DNA from: UBA11524 sp963617205
GTDB taxonomy: Bacteria; Bacillota; Clostridia; Christensenellales; Aristaeellaceae
Reading direction: 5' to 3'
Assembly: GCA_963617205.1 (NCBI GenBank)
Contig: CAVEOA010000007.1
Coordinates: 1 to 64,000, forward strand
Length of the DNA: 64,000 nt
Made by a program: the position numbers and the translations under genes. The stretch's first letter is position 1, and every line of letters starts with the position of its first letter. The notes beneath the pieces are model-generated. The model was given only the letters and a program-made list of their open reading frames with translations, had not been told where the DNA came from and made no database searches. Below are positions 1 through 8,211 of this stretch, in pieces.

Positions 1-86
1 GCTGGATTAAGGCGGGCAGGATGACCATCGACGACGTGCCGACCAAGTGGCGCGACACGGTGCGGGAGATGCTGGAGGAGGAGTAA
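1..86 (+). CDS. Small phage tail-associated protein, CD1375-like (3' end only)
   Basis: Only the last 27 codons are in the window; the 5' end lies to the left. The visible residues read WIKAGRMTIDDVPTKWRDTV and then end in a run of Glu before TAA at 84-86. The pattern of a Lys/Gly-Arg stretch followed by T-I-(D/E)-x-V-P and a basic-acidic tail resembles the very small CD1375-type proteins that sit between tail-fibre and lysis genes in clostridial phages. The downstream lysin and holin-like genes fit this. The family call is from recall of the motif only. Confidence 0.45.
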   Translation, partial: WIKAGRMTIDDVPTKWRDTVREMLEEE

Positions 87-181
87 AATCGCGCCCTCCT
101 GTGTGGCGCTGCCGATTCGTGCGGTCACGCGATGCGCACATGGCGCGGCACGGCGTGAGGGTCAGGCAGGGCGCTTCGGTG

Positions 182-210
182 TTGAAATCGGGCGAAGTTT
201 ATGATAAACT
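182..210 (+). promoter_or_regulatory. Sigma-A promoter of the orphan prophage gene
   Basis: TTGAAA at 182-187 and TAAACT at 205-210 are separated by exactly 17 nt. The promoter lies inside the late gene string of the prophage, 27 nt before the AGGAGG ribosome site. This suggests the next gene can be expressed independently of the phage late operon. Confidence 0.6.
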
Positions 211-243
211 AAACCCAACAACACACAGGAGGTACAATGGTAC

Positions 244-996
244 ATGTCAGCGTCTGAAACGTTTCTGGATGCGGTTGCTTGGGAACTGAGAAAAAACAAA
301 ATAGCCGTATCATACCTCGATGAGCGCCCTTATAGCAAGATTGGGTCGTGTCGTGCACACGAAAAAGCCGCTGAAATAACGGTTGCGTGGATACTGGACA
401 ACTGGTGCGACAGCGCGAATTTCAAGGCAGAAATCACATGGAGCGAATGTCAGATGAAACTGCGGAGCGCAAAAGGCGATTGCTGCGTTTGCTTGGGGTT
501 TAACGGCGGCGGGAAACGCGAAATGGACACACGACGTGCAGGAAAGGTAATCCCCTGGAGTGACACATTTGACTTTGGCAAAGAATGGTTTGGTGTTCCG
601 TGCAGCGACCAATACTGGGATGATATCTGCGACTTTTATGACCGCAGCGGCAGCTCAGAGTTCCGGCGCGAGCGCCCCAACATCGTTACACGGGAAATAC
701 ACAGGATGTTGCAGCAAAGCACGTCTCTTACTTATACGGACAAATTTAATGCGGTGCTGAATGAAATCGGCGCGTTTTATATGGTTGTCCACAGCAAAAC
801 AACAAAGTGCGTTCGCTTCATTGCGTATGAGGATTTTCCGAGAAGAATTACCGGCGTCTCTCGATATGGAAAATTTATGGGCGATTACGACGAAGGCACG
901 ATGTATTTTGAAATTGCAAGGGATGACAGAAACTGGTGCTTATGCACAGAACAGGAGGCGCAAACATACAACATAACACAAAGACAATACGAGTGA
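244..996 (+). CDS. Unrecognised prophage protein, possible moron
   Basis: A 250-residue soluble protein with no signal peptide or membrane segment. It is rich in Trp, Cys and charged residues, and I do not recognise a family. It has its own promoter (182-210), unlike the lysis genes around it, which is typical of phage morons expressed in the lysogen. The start is awkward. The AGGAGG at 226-231 is ideally spaced for ATG 237, but that frame stops after six codons (MVHVSV). ATG 244 opens the long frame with a 12-nt spacer. Either ATG 244 is used with a long spacer, or a small indel separates the best start from the frame. The 3' end overlaps the lysin gene. Confidence 0.6.
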   Translation: MSASETFLDAVAWELRKNKIAVSYLDERPYSKIGSCRAHEKAAEITVAWILDNWCDSANFKAEITWSECQMKLRSAKGDCCVCLGFNGGGKREMDTRRAGKVIPWSDTFDFGKEWFGVPCSDQYWDDICDFYDRSGSSEFRRERPNIVTREIHRMLQQSTSLTYTDKFNAVLNEIGAFYMVVHSKTTKCVRFIAYEDFPRRITGVSRYGKFMGDYDEGTMYFEIARDDRNWCLCTEQEAQTYNITQRQYE

Positions 997-2351
997 TTAT
1001 TTCAAAAGAGGAAAACGCCGCCTATTATAAGGTTGCCACAGGATGTGTGGTGGAGATGGAACTGTCGGAATACCTGCGCGGCGTTGTGGCGGCAGAGGTG
1101 GGAAATGCACCGCTTGAAGCCTGCAAAGCTCAGGCAGTTGCAAGCAGGACATCCGCGTATCCCTATTATTCGTCCAACCGCACCATATCGGATTCATCTG
1201 CGAAAGTGCAGTGCTTCAACGCAAAAAGAGCGCATTCGGAGCAGTATCCGAACGCGGCGCAGGCAGTCGTCGAAACCGCAGGAGAAGTCCTTTGTTATCA
1301 GGGCACAGTCATCAGCCCGTGCAGCTTTTCTGACAACAACGGCGGCAGAACAGTATCCAGCAGGGAAAGATGGGGCGGCGAAAGACCGTGGCTCATCGAG
1401 CAGGAAGACCCATGGTCAACAGGAAAAAAGACAGGACACGGCGTAGGAATGAGCCAAGTCGGCGCGATTTATGCAGCGTCATCCCTTGGCAAAACCTACG
1501 CCGAAATCCTGTCTTTTTATTATCCGGGAACAAAGATTCAGAAAGAAGGCGGGGAAAGCGATATGAACGTAAAAGCAAGCTACCTCGTGGAAAAATTCAA
1601 GACAATGGCATTGCCGTGGTGCGCACCGGACGAGCCTTGGAAATACGTAGCAGGAGGCGCGGCAAAAGGCAAGGTTGACTGTTCGGGCGCATTTACATAC
1701 TGGTATAGACAAGGCGGTAGCACGATGTATCACGGCTCGAACACGATGTGGCGCAAGTATACGACGCAGAAAGGCAAAATCGGCGAAATCGAACTCGTGC
1801 CGGGCATGGCAGTTTTCAAAATGCGTCAGGATGGGAAAGAGCCGTCATCGTACAAAAAGGATGGTCAGGGAAACTTCTATCATGTCGGGCTATACATCGG
1901 CGGTGGACAAGTCATCGAAGCGCAAAGCACGAAAACCGGCGTCATCACGAGCAAGCTATCAACGTGGACCTATGCGGCAAGGCTCAAGAACACGGAGTAC
2001 GACATGAGCGAATCGGATGCAGAGACGGATGAAAACACAATTACCGCGCAGGTTTACACGTCCGGAGGTACGTTAAACTTGCGGTCGGGCAAATCGAAAT
2101 CATACAACATCATCACGAAAATTCCGAACAGAGAAACAGTAACCGTCGTTGAGCAAGGGGATGAATGGTGTACCGTGACGTATGACGGCAAAACAGGGTA
2201 TGTCATGACCCAATATCTTCTAATTAACGGCAAAATCGGCGCCTTATATACAATTTCTGGAACAACCACATCGGCGGCGGTGAAGGACTTAATCGTCGAG
2301 TACGCCAGGGGATACGGCGTAACGCTCACTGTGACAGGTGGTGAAAACTGA
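966..2351 (+). CDS. Prophage lysin: SpoIID-like + NlpC/P60-like + SH3 domains
   Basis: A modular cell-wall hydrolase of about 461 residues without a signal peptide, so it needs a holin for release. Domain 1 (about 10-205) is SpoIID/LytB-like, with EYLRGVVAAEV carrying the catalytic-type Glu and GHGVGMSQVGA near its end. Domain 2 (about 215-350) resembles NlpC/P60 or CHAP peptidases, with VDCSGAFTYW for the nucleophile Cys and FYHVGLYIGGG for the His. Domain 3 (about 370-425) is SH3-like for wall binding (TLNLRSG...GYVMTQYLL). Start choice: the only good ribosome site (AGGAGG, 953-958) points to ATA at 966. ATG 936 and GTG 993 (overlapping the upstream TGA) are the canonical alternatives and have poor ribosome sites. 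Three holin-like genes follow. The family call is firm, the start is not. Confidence 0.85.
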   Translation: MQHNTKTIRVIISKEENAAYYKVATGCVVEMELSEYLRGVVAAEVGNAPLEACKAQAVASRTSAYPYYSSNRTISDSSAKVQCFNAKRAHSEQYPNAAQAVVETAGEVLCYQGTVISPCSFSDNNGGRTVSSRERWGGERPWLIEQEDPWSTGKKTGHGVGMSQVGAIYAASSLGKTYAEILSFYYPGTKIQKEGGESDMNVKASYLVEKFKTMALPWCAPDEPWKYVAGGAAKGKVDCSGAFTYWYRQGGSTMYHGSNTMWRKYTTQKGKIGEIELVPGMAVFKMRQDGKEPSSYKKDGQGNFYHVGLYIGGGQVIEAQSTKTGVITSKLSTWTYAARLKNTEYDMSESDAETDENTITAQVYTSGGTLNLRSGKSKSYNIITKIPNRETVTVVEQGDEWCTVTYDGKTGYVMTQYLLINGKIGALYTISGTTTSAAVKDLIVEYARGYGVTLTVTGGEN

Positions 2352-2353
2352 CG

Positions 2354-2692
2354 ATGATGGAGTTGATTTGGGAAAGCATTGTGAAATACTGGGTGGCGTT
2401 TGCCTGTGGATTGCTGGGCGGTTTGCTGAGCTTTCTTTGGAGGCGCGTCACGAAGATGCGCAAGGAAAGCATCGGGTTACACAACGGCGTGTTATCGCTG
2501 CTCAGAGATCGAATTAACCAATCGTGCAGCCAATATCTGCGCGAGGGGAGCATTTCGATGCGCGACAGAGAGGTGCTCAACACGATGTTTGAGAGCTATT
2601 TTGAGATGGGTGGAAACGGCGCAGTCAAACACCTGAAAGGTGAAATTGATGAATTGTCAACCGCCTTTGAAGAGGAACGGTGTCGCCAATGA
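2354..2692 (+). CDS. Small membrane protein of the phage lysis module
   Basis: A 112-residue protein with one N-terminal membrane segment (about residues 9-29) followed by a basic patch (WRRVTKMRK) and a charged, probably helical cytoplasmic tail. It starts two nucleotides after the lysin stop, with ATG 2354 or 2357 behind a GGTGGTG ribosome site. Position right after the lysin suggests a holin accessory or spanin-like role, but there is no family signature I recognise. It overlaps the next gene by four bases (ATGA). Confidence 0.6.
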   Translation: MMELIWESIVKYWVAFACGLLGGLLSFLWRRVTKMRKESIGLHNGVLSLLRDRINQSCSQYLREGSISMRDREVLNTMFESYFEMGGNGAVKHLKGEIDELSTAFEEERCRQ

Positions 2693-2994
2693 ACAGCGGA
2701 GACAAGGGTTTTGTGAAGTGGTATGTGCAGCACTCCAAGAAGCTCTCGGCGGCAAGCCTGATTCAATGGGTGGTTGTGGCATTAGCGGCGTTTGTGATTG
2801 TGTTTATCGGCGAAGTCGGGGAAGAAGCGACGGCTCTCCTTGAGAAGGTTGTGCAGTGGTCAGCGACGATTACCGTGGCGTCAGTCGGTGGATACATGCT
2901 CAACTCGGCAGTAGAAAAGGCGTGTCGGCAGAGATTGGAAACGATTGTCGGAACGTTGGCCGAAGAAGAAACCAACGAAGATGGTTCAGGCTAA
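2689..2994 (+). CDS. Holin-like protein, two membrane segments
   Basis: A 101-residue protein with a short positive N-terminus and two hydrophobic segments (about 22-44, IQWVVVALAAFVIVFI, and about 61-80), then a charged C-terminus. This size and topology are those of class II phage holins. I chose ATG 2689, which overlaps the previous TGA as ATGA; GTG 2680 is an alternative three codons earlier. It lies between two other small membrane proteins of the lysis module. No experimental family assignment is possible from sequence alone. Confidence 0.6.
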   Translation: MNSGDKGFVKWYVQHSKKLSAASLIQWVVVALAAFVIVFIGEVGEEATALLEKVVQWSATITVASVGGYMLNSAVEKACRQRLETIVGTLAEEETNEDGSG

Positions 2995-3009
2995 GGAGGA
3001 ATAATAGTT

Positions 3010-3423
3010 ATGAAAACAGAAGGAATTGTATTGCTGTGCGCAGTTGGCGCAGTATTTATTGTGTGGCTGGTTGATCGGTTTGCCGGCGGCAAAATCACAC
3101 AGAAGATTATTCAGTGGCATCCGGCATTGGCGGCGTTGAGTGCACTCGTGTCTGCTGTGGCGACGGTGTTGCCGTCAAGCTATTTCGCGACGGTCAGCAC
3201 AGTGCTCAAGGCAGTCAGCGATGGGACGGTCACAGCGGAAAAGCTATGGAAGATGGGCGAATTGCCGAAGGAAGAGCGCAATGCATACGCCAAGAAGCTC
3301 ATCGGCGAATCGCTGTCAGCCGCAGGGATTGAGGTTACAGAACAGGTCGAACAGGTGATTGACGGCGTGATTGCGATTGTGTGCATGTTGCTGCCACACG
3401 AAACGGAAGTTGCCGAAGATTAA
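3010..3423 (+). CDS. Phage holin-like protein
   Basis: A 137-residue protein with an N-terminal membrane segment (about 5-23), a second hydrophobic stretch (about 38-60) and an amphipathic second half (about 75-120) resembling clostridial phage holins of the long-tail type. It has a strong AAGGAGG ribosome site at 2994-3000. It is the last gene of the prophage lysis module and is followed by a strong terminator at 3429-3460, which marks the end of late transcription. Confidence 0.6.
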   Translation: MKTEGIVLLCAVGAVFIVWLVDRFAGGKITQKIIQWHPALAALSALVSAVATVLPSSYFATVSTVLKAVSDGTVTAEKLWKMGELPKEERNAYAKKLIGESLSAAGIEVTEQVEQVIDGVIAIVCMLLPHETEVAED

Positions 3424-3428
3424 AATTA

Positions 3429-3460
3429 GGGGTTGCCGATGATGGCAACCCCATTTTTTT
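3429..3460 (+). terminator. Intrinsic terminator ending the prophage late genes
   Basis: A perfect 9-bp stem GGGGTTGCC / GGCAACCCC (3429-3437 with 3444-3452), a 6-nt loop, and seven T from 3454. Confidence 0.92.
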
Positions 3461-3770
3461 GTTTTTGGAAACACGAACCTTTTTTATTGTTATCGTCGCG
3501 GTTGCCGTACCCCAATGCTTACCCCTATAGTGGATGTAATAGGGTTATACAGAATTGCACGCAGTTGACTGGTGGACAGGATTCTGGGGATTGGGTTGTA
3601 CTGGATTGCATGGAATTTATGGGAAGGCAGGGACGCTGTCCCTGCACCCTGCAAGGGAGTTCCTCCCTTGACCCGTTATGTCGCTCGTTCCCTTGCGTAT
3701 CAGCCCAAAACATGATATGATAAAGAACGAAAAACTTCGTGAATTACGCTGAAGGGAGTGACGCGAAGGA
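3461..3770 (+). other. Intergenic stretch between prophage and host genes
   Basis: No gene is supported. It holds two adjacent GC-rich hairpins at 3627-3645 (GCAGGGAC gct GTCCCTGC) and 3652-3670 (CAAGGGAG / CTCCCTTG), neither with a T run. A sigma-A-like promoter follows (TTGCGT 3693-3698, 17 nt, TATGAT 3716-3721) that would serve the glycosyltransferase. The right attachment site of the prophage should lie here but cannot be recognised without its partner. Confidence 0.5.
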
Positions 3771-5942
3771 ATGAAGCCTATTCGTGTGCTGGTTGTCGGC
3801 ATGACTGCGACCGATGGCGGCATTGAGCATTTTCTGATGGCCTACTGCAAGCGGATGAGCAAACAGAATATCCAGTTTGATTTTCTCTGCCGCGATCAGA
3901 CCATTGCCTGTCAGGCGGAGGCCGAGAAAATCGGCAGGGTTTACAGCGTGACGCGGCGAAACGTCAACGCGGCGCGCTATTATCGAGAAATTAACAGTTT
4001 TTTTGCGGAACATGGCAAGGAATATGATGTCATCTGGGATAATGAGTATGTATTTGATGACATTACGCCTTTGCAGAAGGCGGCAGAAATCGGCATTCCT
4101 GTCCGCATTGCGCATTGCCACAATCCGCAGAACGGCGATCGCTCCGCAGCCGGGCGCGCGCAGGGGCTGCTGCACCGCATCAACCATCATGTGCTCAGCC
4201 GCTATGCGACTGTCCTGTGGGCAAGCTCGGAGGAGTGTGCGCGTTGGGCGTGTCCGGCGCTTGACCTGCCGTGGGCGGTTATCCCGAATGCCATCGACGT
4301 TCGGAAATTCCGCTTTTCGCAGCAGATTCGCCGCGAGGTGCGCGAGGAGTACGATTTGACAGACTGCCTCGTCGTCGGCTATGTCGGTCGGCTGGAGTAT
4401 CAGAAGAATCTGCCGTTCCTGCTCGATTCGTTCCGACATTTGCATGAGCGTGAGCCGAAAACGCGCCTTGTCATGGTGGGAGACGGTGCAGAGCTGACGG
4501 AGCTGGAGGCAAAGGCGGTCACGCTGGGCATCGAGAACGAGGTGCTCTTTCTTGGTAAGCGCGAGGATGTCGACCGGCTGCTGCAGGCATTTGACCTCTT
4601 TGCGCTGCCGTCGCACTTCGAGGGCTTCGGCATGACGGTCATGGAGGCGCAGGCGACCGGTCTGCCGTGCCTGCTGTCGACGAACGTTCCGCAGGCAACG
4701 AAGCTGACAAAGAATGTCAAGTTCCTCAAGGCGGAGGATCCTGCCATCTGGGCGGAGGAAATGCTGAATATGCTCGAAAGCCGCATACCGAGGCGCGACG
4801 AATCCGAAGCGTTGTCGGAGGCCGGCTGTGACATTGCGCAGTCGTCCGCACGCGTGGCGGAGCGCCTTCGTCTGCTGACGGACAACCGCCGTTACCGCCG
4901 TCGGTTTCTGATGGCGACAAAGCCGCCTGTGCAGGAGGCTCCGGCTGACGGTAAGGTTCGCGGCGATGTCGAGCAGATTGCGCGCGACATGTGCTACGCG
5001 GTGCTGCCGATGAAGGCGGAGGAGAACGGGCGCAGGCTTCCGCAGCGTTTCCGTACGCAGATGCAGGTGCTGGGCGATTGGCTGCGTGCACTGCGCTGGC
5101 TGCGCAAGGGCGACCTGCTTGTGATGCAGTATCCGTGCCTGCCGGCGTACCACCATCGCCTTGCACGCTTTGCGCTGCGTATGCTGCGCTGCAAGGGCGT
5201 CACGACAGCGGCCATGGTGCATGACCTGCCTTCGCTGCAGCGGCTGGATGACATGCATGCGCGGGCTTGCGATCAGCTGCTCCTGCCGTGCTTTGATGCG
5301 CTGATTGTGCCGAGCGAGCGGATGGAAATATACCTGCGTGCGCAGGGGATGACGATGCCGATGCATGGGATGGATTGCTTCGATTACGTGATGGATGGTC
5401 CGCTGCCCGTGCGCAGGAAGAGCCGCAAGCTGTGCCTTGTCGGCGATCTGTCCGCAGAAAAGAGCGGCTATTTGAAGGGCATCGGCAAAATTCCGATGGA
5501 GTGGCAGCTTTACGGCACTGGCTGGTCGGGCAAGACATCGAGCCGACTTGTCTATCATGGCGCAATCGATGCGAACACTGCGCCCGATGAGATGGAAGGC
5601 GCGTACGGCATCGTCTGGGATGGCAGCGAAACCGACCGCGTGAACGGTGCCGCCGGCGTATATCAGCTGCTTGGTAAGCCACGCAGCCTCAGCGCGTACC
5701 TTGCGGCAGGCATGCCGGTCATCATCTGGCGACATGCCGCGGCAGCGCCGTTTGTCCGTCAGCACGGGGTCGGATTGCTGGTGGACAGCCTGCGCGAGAT
5801 TCCGGATCAGGTGCGCCTGCTCACCGAGGCGGATTACGACCATCTGGCGGAAAATGCGCGCATCACGGGCATGCAGCTCCGCAAGGGCGAAAACACGCGT
5901 CAGGCGCTGCTGTTCTTGGAAGCGCTGAATCAGCAGAAATGA
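3771..5942 (+). CDS. Fused glycosyltransferase: GT4-type + Gtf3-like domains
   Basis: A 723-residue cytoplasmic protein with two transferase halves. Residues 1-375 are GT-B/GT4 like: VGMTATDGGIEHF near the N-terminus, GYVGRLEYQKNLP for the donor-domain start, and the diagnostic HFEGFGMTVMEA with the two Glu that contact the nucleotide sugar. Residues about 390-723 match Gtf3/galactofuranosyltransferase-like enzymes, with MQYPCLPAY, a VHDL motif, GIVWDGSE, and LSAYLAAGMPVI. Such enzymes act on exopolysaccharides or glycosylated surface proteins, and the fusion suggests two sequential sugar additions. It is monocistronic, with its own promoter at 3693-3721; substrates are unknown. It lies at the prophage border, so transfer is possible. 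Confidence 0.8.
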   Translation: MKPIRVLVVGMTATDGGIEHFLMAYCKRMSKQNIQFDFLCRDQTIACQAEAEKIGRVYSVTRRNVNAARYYREINSFFAEHGKEYDVIWDNEYVFDDITPLQKAAEIGIPVRIAHCHNPQNGDRSAAGRAQGLLHRINHHVLSRYATVLWASSEECARWACPALDLPWAVIPNAIDVRKFRFSQQIRREVREEYDLTDCLVVGYVGRLEYQKNLPFLLDSFRHLHEREPKTRLVMVGDGAELTELEAKAVTLGIENEVLFLGKREDVDRLLQAFDLFALPSHFEGFGMTVMEAQATGLPCLLSTNVPQATKLTKNVKFLKAEDPAIWAEEMLNMLESRIPRRDESEALSEAGCDIAQSSARVAERLRLLTDNRRYRRRFLMATKPPVQEAPADGKVRGDVEQIARDMCYAVLPMKAEENGRRLPQRFRTQMQVLGDWLRALRWLRKGDLLVMQYPCLPAYHHRLARFALRMLRCKGVTTAAMVHDLPSLQRLDDMHARACDQLLLPCFDALIVPSERMEIYLRAQGMTMPMHGMDCFDYVMDGPLPVRRKSRKLCLVGDLSAEKSGYLKGIGKIPMEWQLYGTGWSGKTSSRLVYHGAIDANTAPDEMEGAYGIVWDGSETDRVNGAAGVYQLLGKPRSLSAYLAAGMPVIIWRHAAAAPFVRQHGVGLLVDSLREIPDQVRLLTEADYDHLAENARITGMQLRKGENTRQALLFLEALNQQK

Positions 5943-6005
5943 GCGAAAACGTTTCGAGAACATGGCAAATTCGGATAAATCGGTCATAAAAAAGGACAAA
6001 ACCGC

Positions 6006-6057
6006 TTGATTTTTTACGAAAAATAGGATATACTATACAGGAACGAAACCGGTTTAG
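6006..6057 (+). promoter_or_regulatory. lacI-type promoter with overlapping operator
   Basis: TTGATT (6006-6011) and TATACT (6029-6034) are spaced by 17 nt. Directly downstream lies the perfect palindrome AAACCGGTTT (6046-6055) with the central CG typical of LacI-family operators, placed to block initiation. A second near-palindrome, CGAAAACGTTTCG, sits upstream at 5944-5956. Autoregulation by the next gene is inferred. Confidence 0.7.
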
Positions 6058-6091
6058 AAAAAAACAGCCAAGGCGAGGGGAGGCTGATGCA

Positions 6092-7108
6092 GTGGCTGTA
6101 ACAATCAAGGACGTTTCTGCCAAATGCGGCCTGTCGATTTCGACGGTCAGCAAAGCATTCAACAATTACGCGGATATCAGCGCGGAGACCCGCGAGCTTG
6201 TGCAGCGCACCGCACGTGAAATCGGCTATTATCCCAACGCCATCGCACGCACGCTCAAGACGAACCGCTCCTACAACCTCGGCGTGCTTTTCCAGGAGGA
6301 AAGCGGCACGGGTCTGACCCACAGCTTCTTCGCCTCCGTGCTGGATTCATTCAAGTCGGAGGGCGAGCGGCGCGGCTATGACATCACGTTCATCAACCAC
6401 CATATCGGCTGGACAGGCATGACGTATCTGGAGCATTGCCGCTACCGCAATCTCGACGGCGTGTGCGTTGTCTGCGCGAATTTCTACGCGCCGGAGGTCA
6501 TTGAGCTCGTGGACAGCGACATTCCCGCCGTGACCATCGACCACAGCTTCAACAACCGCTCGTGCGTCCTTTCCGACAACATCAACGGCGTGAAGATGCT
6601 TGTCGCGAACGCCGTCTCGAAGGGGCATCGACGCATTGCCTATGTGCACGGCAAGCGCTCGTCCGTCACGGAAAACCGCGTCACCGGCTTTTATCGTGCG
6701 ATGCAGGAGCACAACATCGAGGTCGATCCCGATTACGTTGTCGAAAGCGTGTACGACAATCCGACGGCAGGGATGCAGGCGGTTTTAAACCTCATGCACC
6801 TGCAAAAGCCGCCGACGTGCATCCTGATGCCGGACGACCAGTCCTCGCTCGGCGCACTGCAGGCGGCGAAAATGCTTGGGCTGAGCGTGCCGGATGACCT
6901 GTCCATCGCGGGCTATGACGGCATCCGCCTGACGCAGCTGCTTCAGCCGAGGCTGACGACGATTGAGCAGGACACGAAGCGAATCGGCGCGCAGGCGGCG
7001 GAATTTCTGATTGACCGCATCGAGAACCCGCGCACCGCCGGCAGCGAAACGGCCGTCATTCCGGTCAAGCTGCTCGAGGGCGAATCGCTCGGGGTATGCA
7101 GGGAATAA
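6092..7108 (+). CDS. LacI/GalR-family transcriptional regulator
   Basis: A 338-residue DNA-binding repressor. Residues 3-50 form the helix-turn-helix and hinge (TIKDVSAKCGLSISTVSKAF, then YYPNAIARTLKTNRS). Residues about 60-335 form the periplasmic-binding-protein-like sensor fold that binds a sugar or sugar phosphate (GVLFQEES, DDQSSLGALQAAK, GYDGIRLTQLLQPRLTTIEQ). It starts with GTG at 6092 behind GAGGGGAGG. An operator-like palindrome overlies its own start site. The carbohydrate locus two genes away is a plausible further target, but no copy of AAACCGGTTT was seen there. A terminator follows at 7116-7148. Confidence 0.93.
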   Translation: MAVTIKDVSAKCGLSISTVSKAFNNYADISAETRELVQRTAREIGYYPNAIARTLKTNRSYNLGVLFQEESGTGLTHSFFASVLDSFKSEGERRGYDITFINHHIGWTGMTYLEHCRYRNLDGVCVVCANFYAPEVIELVDSDIPAVTIDHSFNNRSCVLSDNINGVKMLVANAVSKGHRRIAYVHGKRSSVTENRVTGFYRAMQEHNIEVDPDYVVESVYDNPTAGMQAVLNLMHLQKPPTCILMPDDQSSLGALQAAKMLGLSVPDDLSIAGYDGIRLTQLLQPRLTTIEQDTKRIGAQAAEFLIDRIENPRTAGSETAVIPVKLLEGESLGVCRE

Positions 7109-7115
7109 TAAAAAG

Positions 7116-7148
7116 TCGTGAAGGGAAAAATCTCCTTCACGATTTTTT
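7116..7148 (+). terminator. Terminator of the LacI-type gene
   Basis: A perfect 9-bp stem TCGTGAAGG / CCTTCACGA (7116-7124 with 7134-7142) followed by six T. Confidence 0.9.
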
Positions 7149-7166
7149 GATGGCGATCCAAATGGA

Positions 7167-7204
7167 AAAGCAGCAAGTCCTAATCAGGATTTGCTGCTTT
7201 CCTT
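7167..7204 (-). terminator. Terminator of the hydroxyacid dehydrogenase gene
   Basis: An inverted repeat of about 15 bp with one mismatch (7167-7181 with 7186-7200, core AAAGCAGCAA / TTGCTGCTTT). The T-rich side (TTTTCC) follows on the minus strand after the gene that stops at 7208. It may also act on the plus strand. Confidence 0.75.
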
Positions 7205-7207
7205 TAT

Positions 7208-8149
7208 TTATCGATTCACCACATTAACCGGCGTGCCGTTCAGGAACTGCCGGACGTTGTCGACGGCCGTGTCCATCAGCCGCTGACGCGCCTCGTGGCT
7301 TGCCCATGCGATGTGCGGCGTGATGAGCATGTTGTCCAGTCCGAGCAGCGGATTGTCCGCACGAATCGGCTCGGTGGACACGACGTCCGATGCGGCGGCG
7401 TACACCTTGCCGGATACGAGCGCCTCTCGCAGGTCAGCCTCGTTAATGAGTCCGCCGCGTGCCGTATTGAGCAGGATGACGCCGTCCTTCATCTTTGCGA
7501 TGGCGGCCTTGTCAATCATGCCGGCATTTTCCGCCGTCAGCGGGCAATGGAGCGAAACAATGTCGCTGCGTGCGTACAGCTCATCGAGTGTGACGGCCCC
7601 TTCGCCGGAACCATGCCGGCTGTAGTAGATGACATTCATGCCGAAGGCGCGTGCGAGCTTCGCGGTTGCCTGCCCAATCCGCCCATAGCCGATGATGCCG
7701 AACGTCTTGCCCGCAAGCTCCATCAGCGGATAATCCCAGAAGGCGAAATCGCGGCAGGCTGTCCAACGCCCCTGCTGCACGGCATCGTTATGATGACCGA
7801 TGCGGTGGCAGATTTCGAGCAGCTGTGCCATCACGAACTGTGCGACCGCTTGCGTGCCGTAGGTGGGGACGTTCGTGAGGAGGATGCCTTTTTCCCTGGC
7901 GGCAGCGCCGTCGACCACGTTATAGCCGGTTGCCAGCACGCCGATATAGCGCAGATTCGGGCACGCGTCCATTGTCTGACGGGTGATGGGCGTTTTGTTC
8001 GTCAGGATGACGGGCGCATCGCCGATGCGGGGAAGGATGTCCTCCGACGCGGTGTAGTCATAGACAGTCAGTTCGCCCAGCGCACCCAGCGCATCCCAGC
8101 TCAGGTCGCCGGGATTTTCCACAGCGCCGTCCAGCACAACGATTTTCAT
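7208..8149 (-). CDS. D-isomer-specific 2-hydroxyacid dehydrogenase
   Basis: A 313-residue cytoplasmic NAD(P)-dependent enzyme that interconverts 2-keto acids and D-2-hydroxyacids, closest by motif to hydroxypyruvate/glycerate dehydrogenases. The Rossmann motif GIIGYGRIGQATAK sits near residue 150. The catalytic triad is visible as Arg in NTARGG, Glu in DVVSTEP and His in TPHIAWAS. A strong promoter lies at 8183-8211 (minus) with GAGGAGG before the ATG. It is a single-gene unit, convergent with the LacI-type gene. The exact substrate cannot be told; length is normal for the family. Confidence 0.92.
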   Translation of the reverse strand: MKIVVLDGAVENPGDLSWDALGALGELTVYDYTASEDILPRIGDAPVILTNKTPITRQTMDACPNLRYIGVLATGYNVVDGAAAREKGILLTNVPTYGTQAVAQFVMAQLLEICHRIGHHNDAVQQGRWTACRDFAFWDYPLMELAGKTFGIIGYGRIGQATAKLARAFGMNVIYYSRHGSGEGAVTLDELYARSDIVSLHCPLTAENAGMIDKAAIAKMKDGVILLNTARGGLINEADLREALVSGKVYAAASDVVSTEPIRADNPLLGLDNMLITPHIAWASHEARQRLMDTAVDNVRQFLNGTPVNVVNR

Positions 8150-8182
8150 GATGAAAGCCTCCTCATCGGGTTGATTGATTGC

Positions 8183-8211
8183 ATTATAGCGGAATGTGTC
8201 CCAAAATGCAA
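8183..8211 (-). promoter_or_regulatory. Promoter of the hydroxyacid dehydrogenase gene
   Basis: Minus-strand TTGCAT (8206-8211), a 17-nt spacer, and a consensus TATAAT (8183-8188), 34 nt before the start codon. Confidence 0.8.

Noticed and set aside
47..289. 80-codon frame at the left edge
   Set aside because: It runs through the promoter and ribosome site of the next gene and has no ribosome site or recognisable product.
3744..5999. 751-codon open frame antisense to the glycosyltransferase
   Set aside because: The plus-strand frame has clear GT4 and Gtf3 motifs and a promoter. The antisense product is Arg/His/Ala-rich with no motif, as expected from the GC-biased opposite strand.
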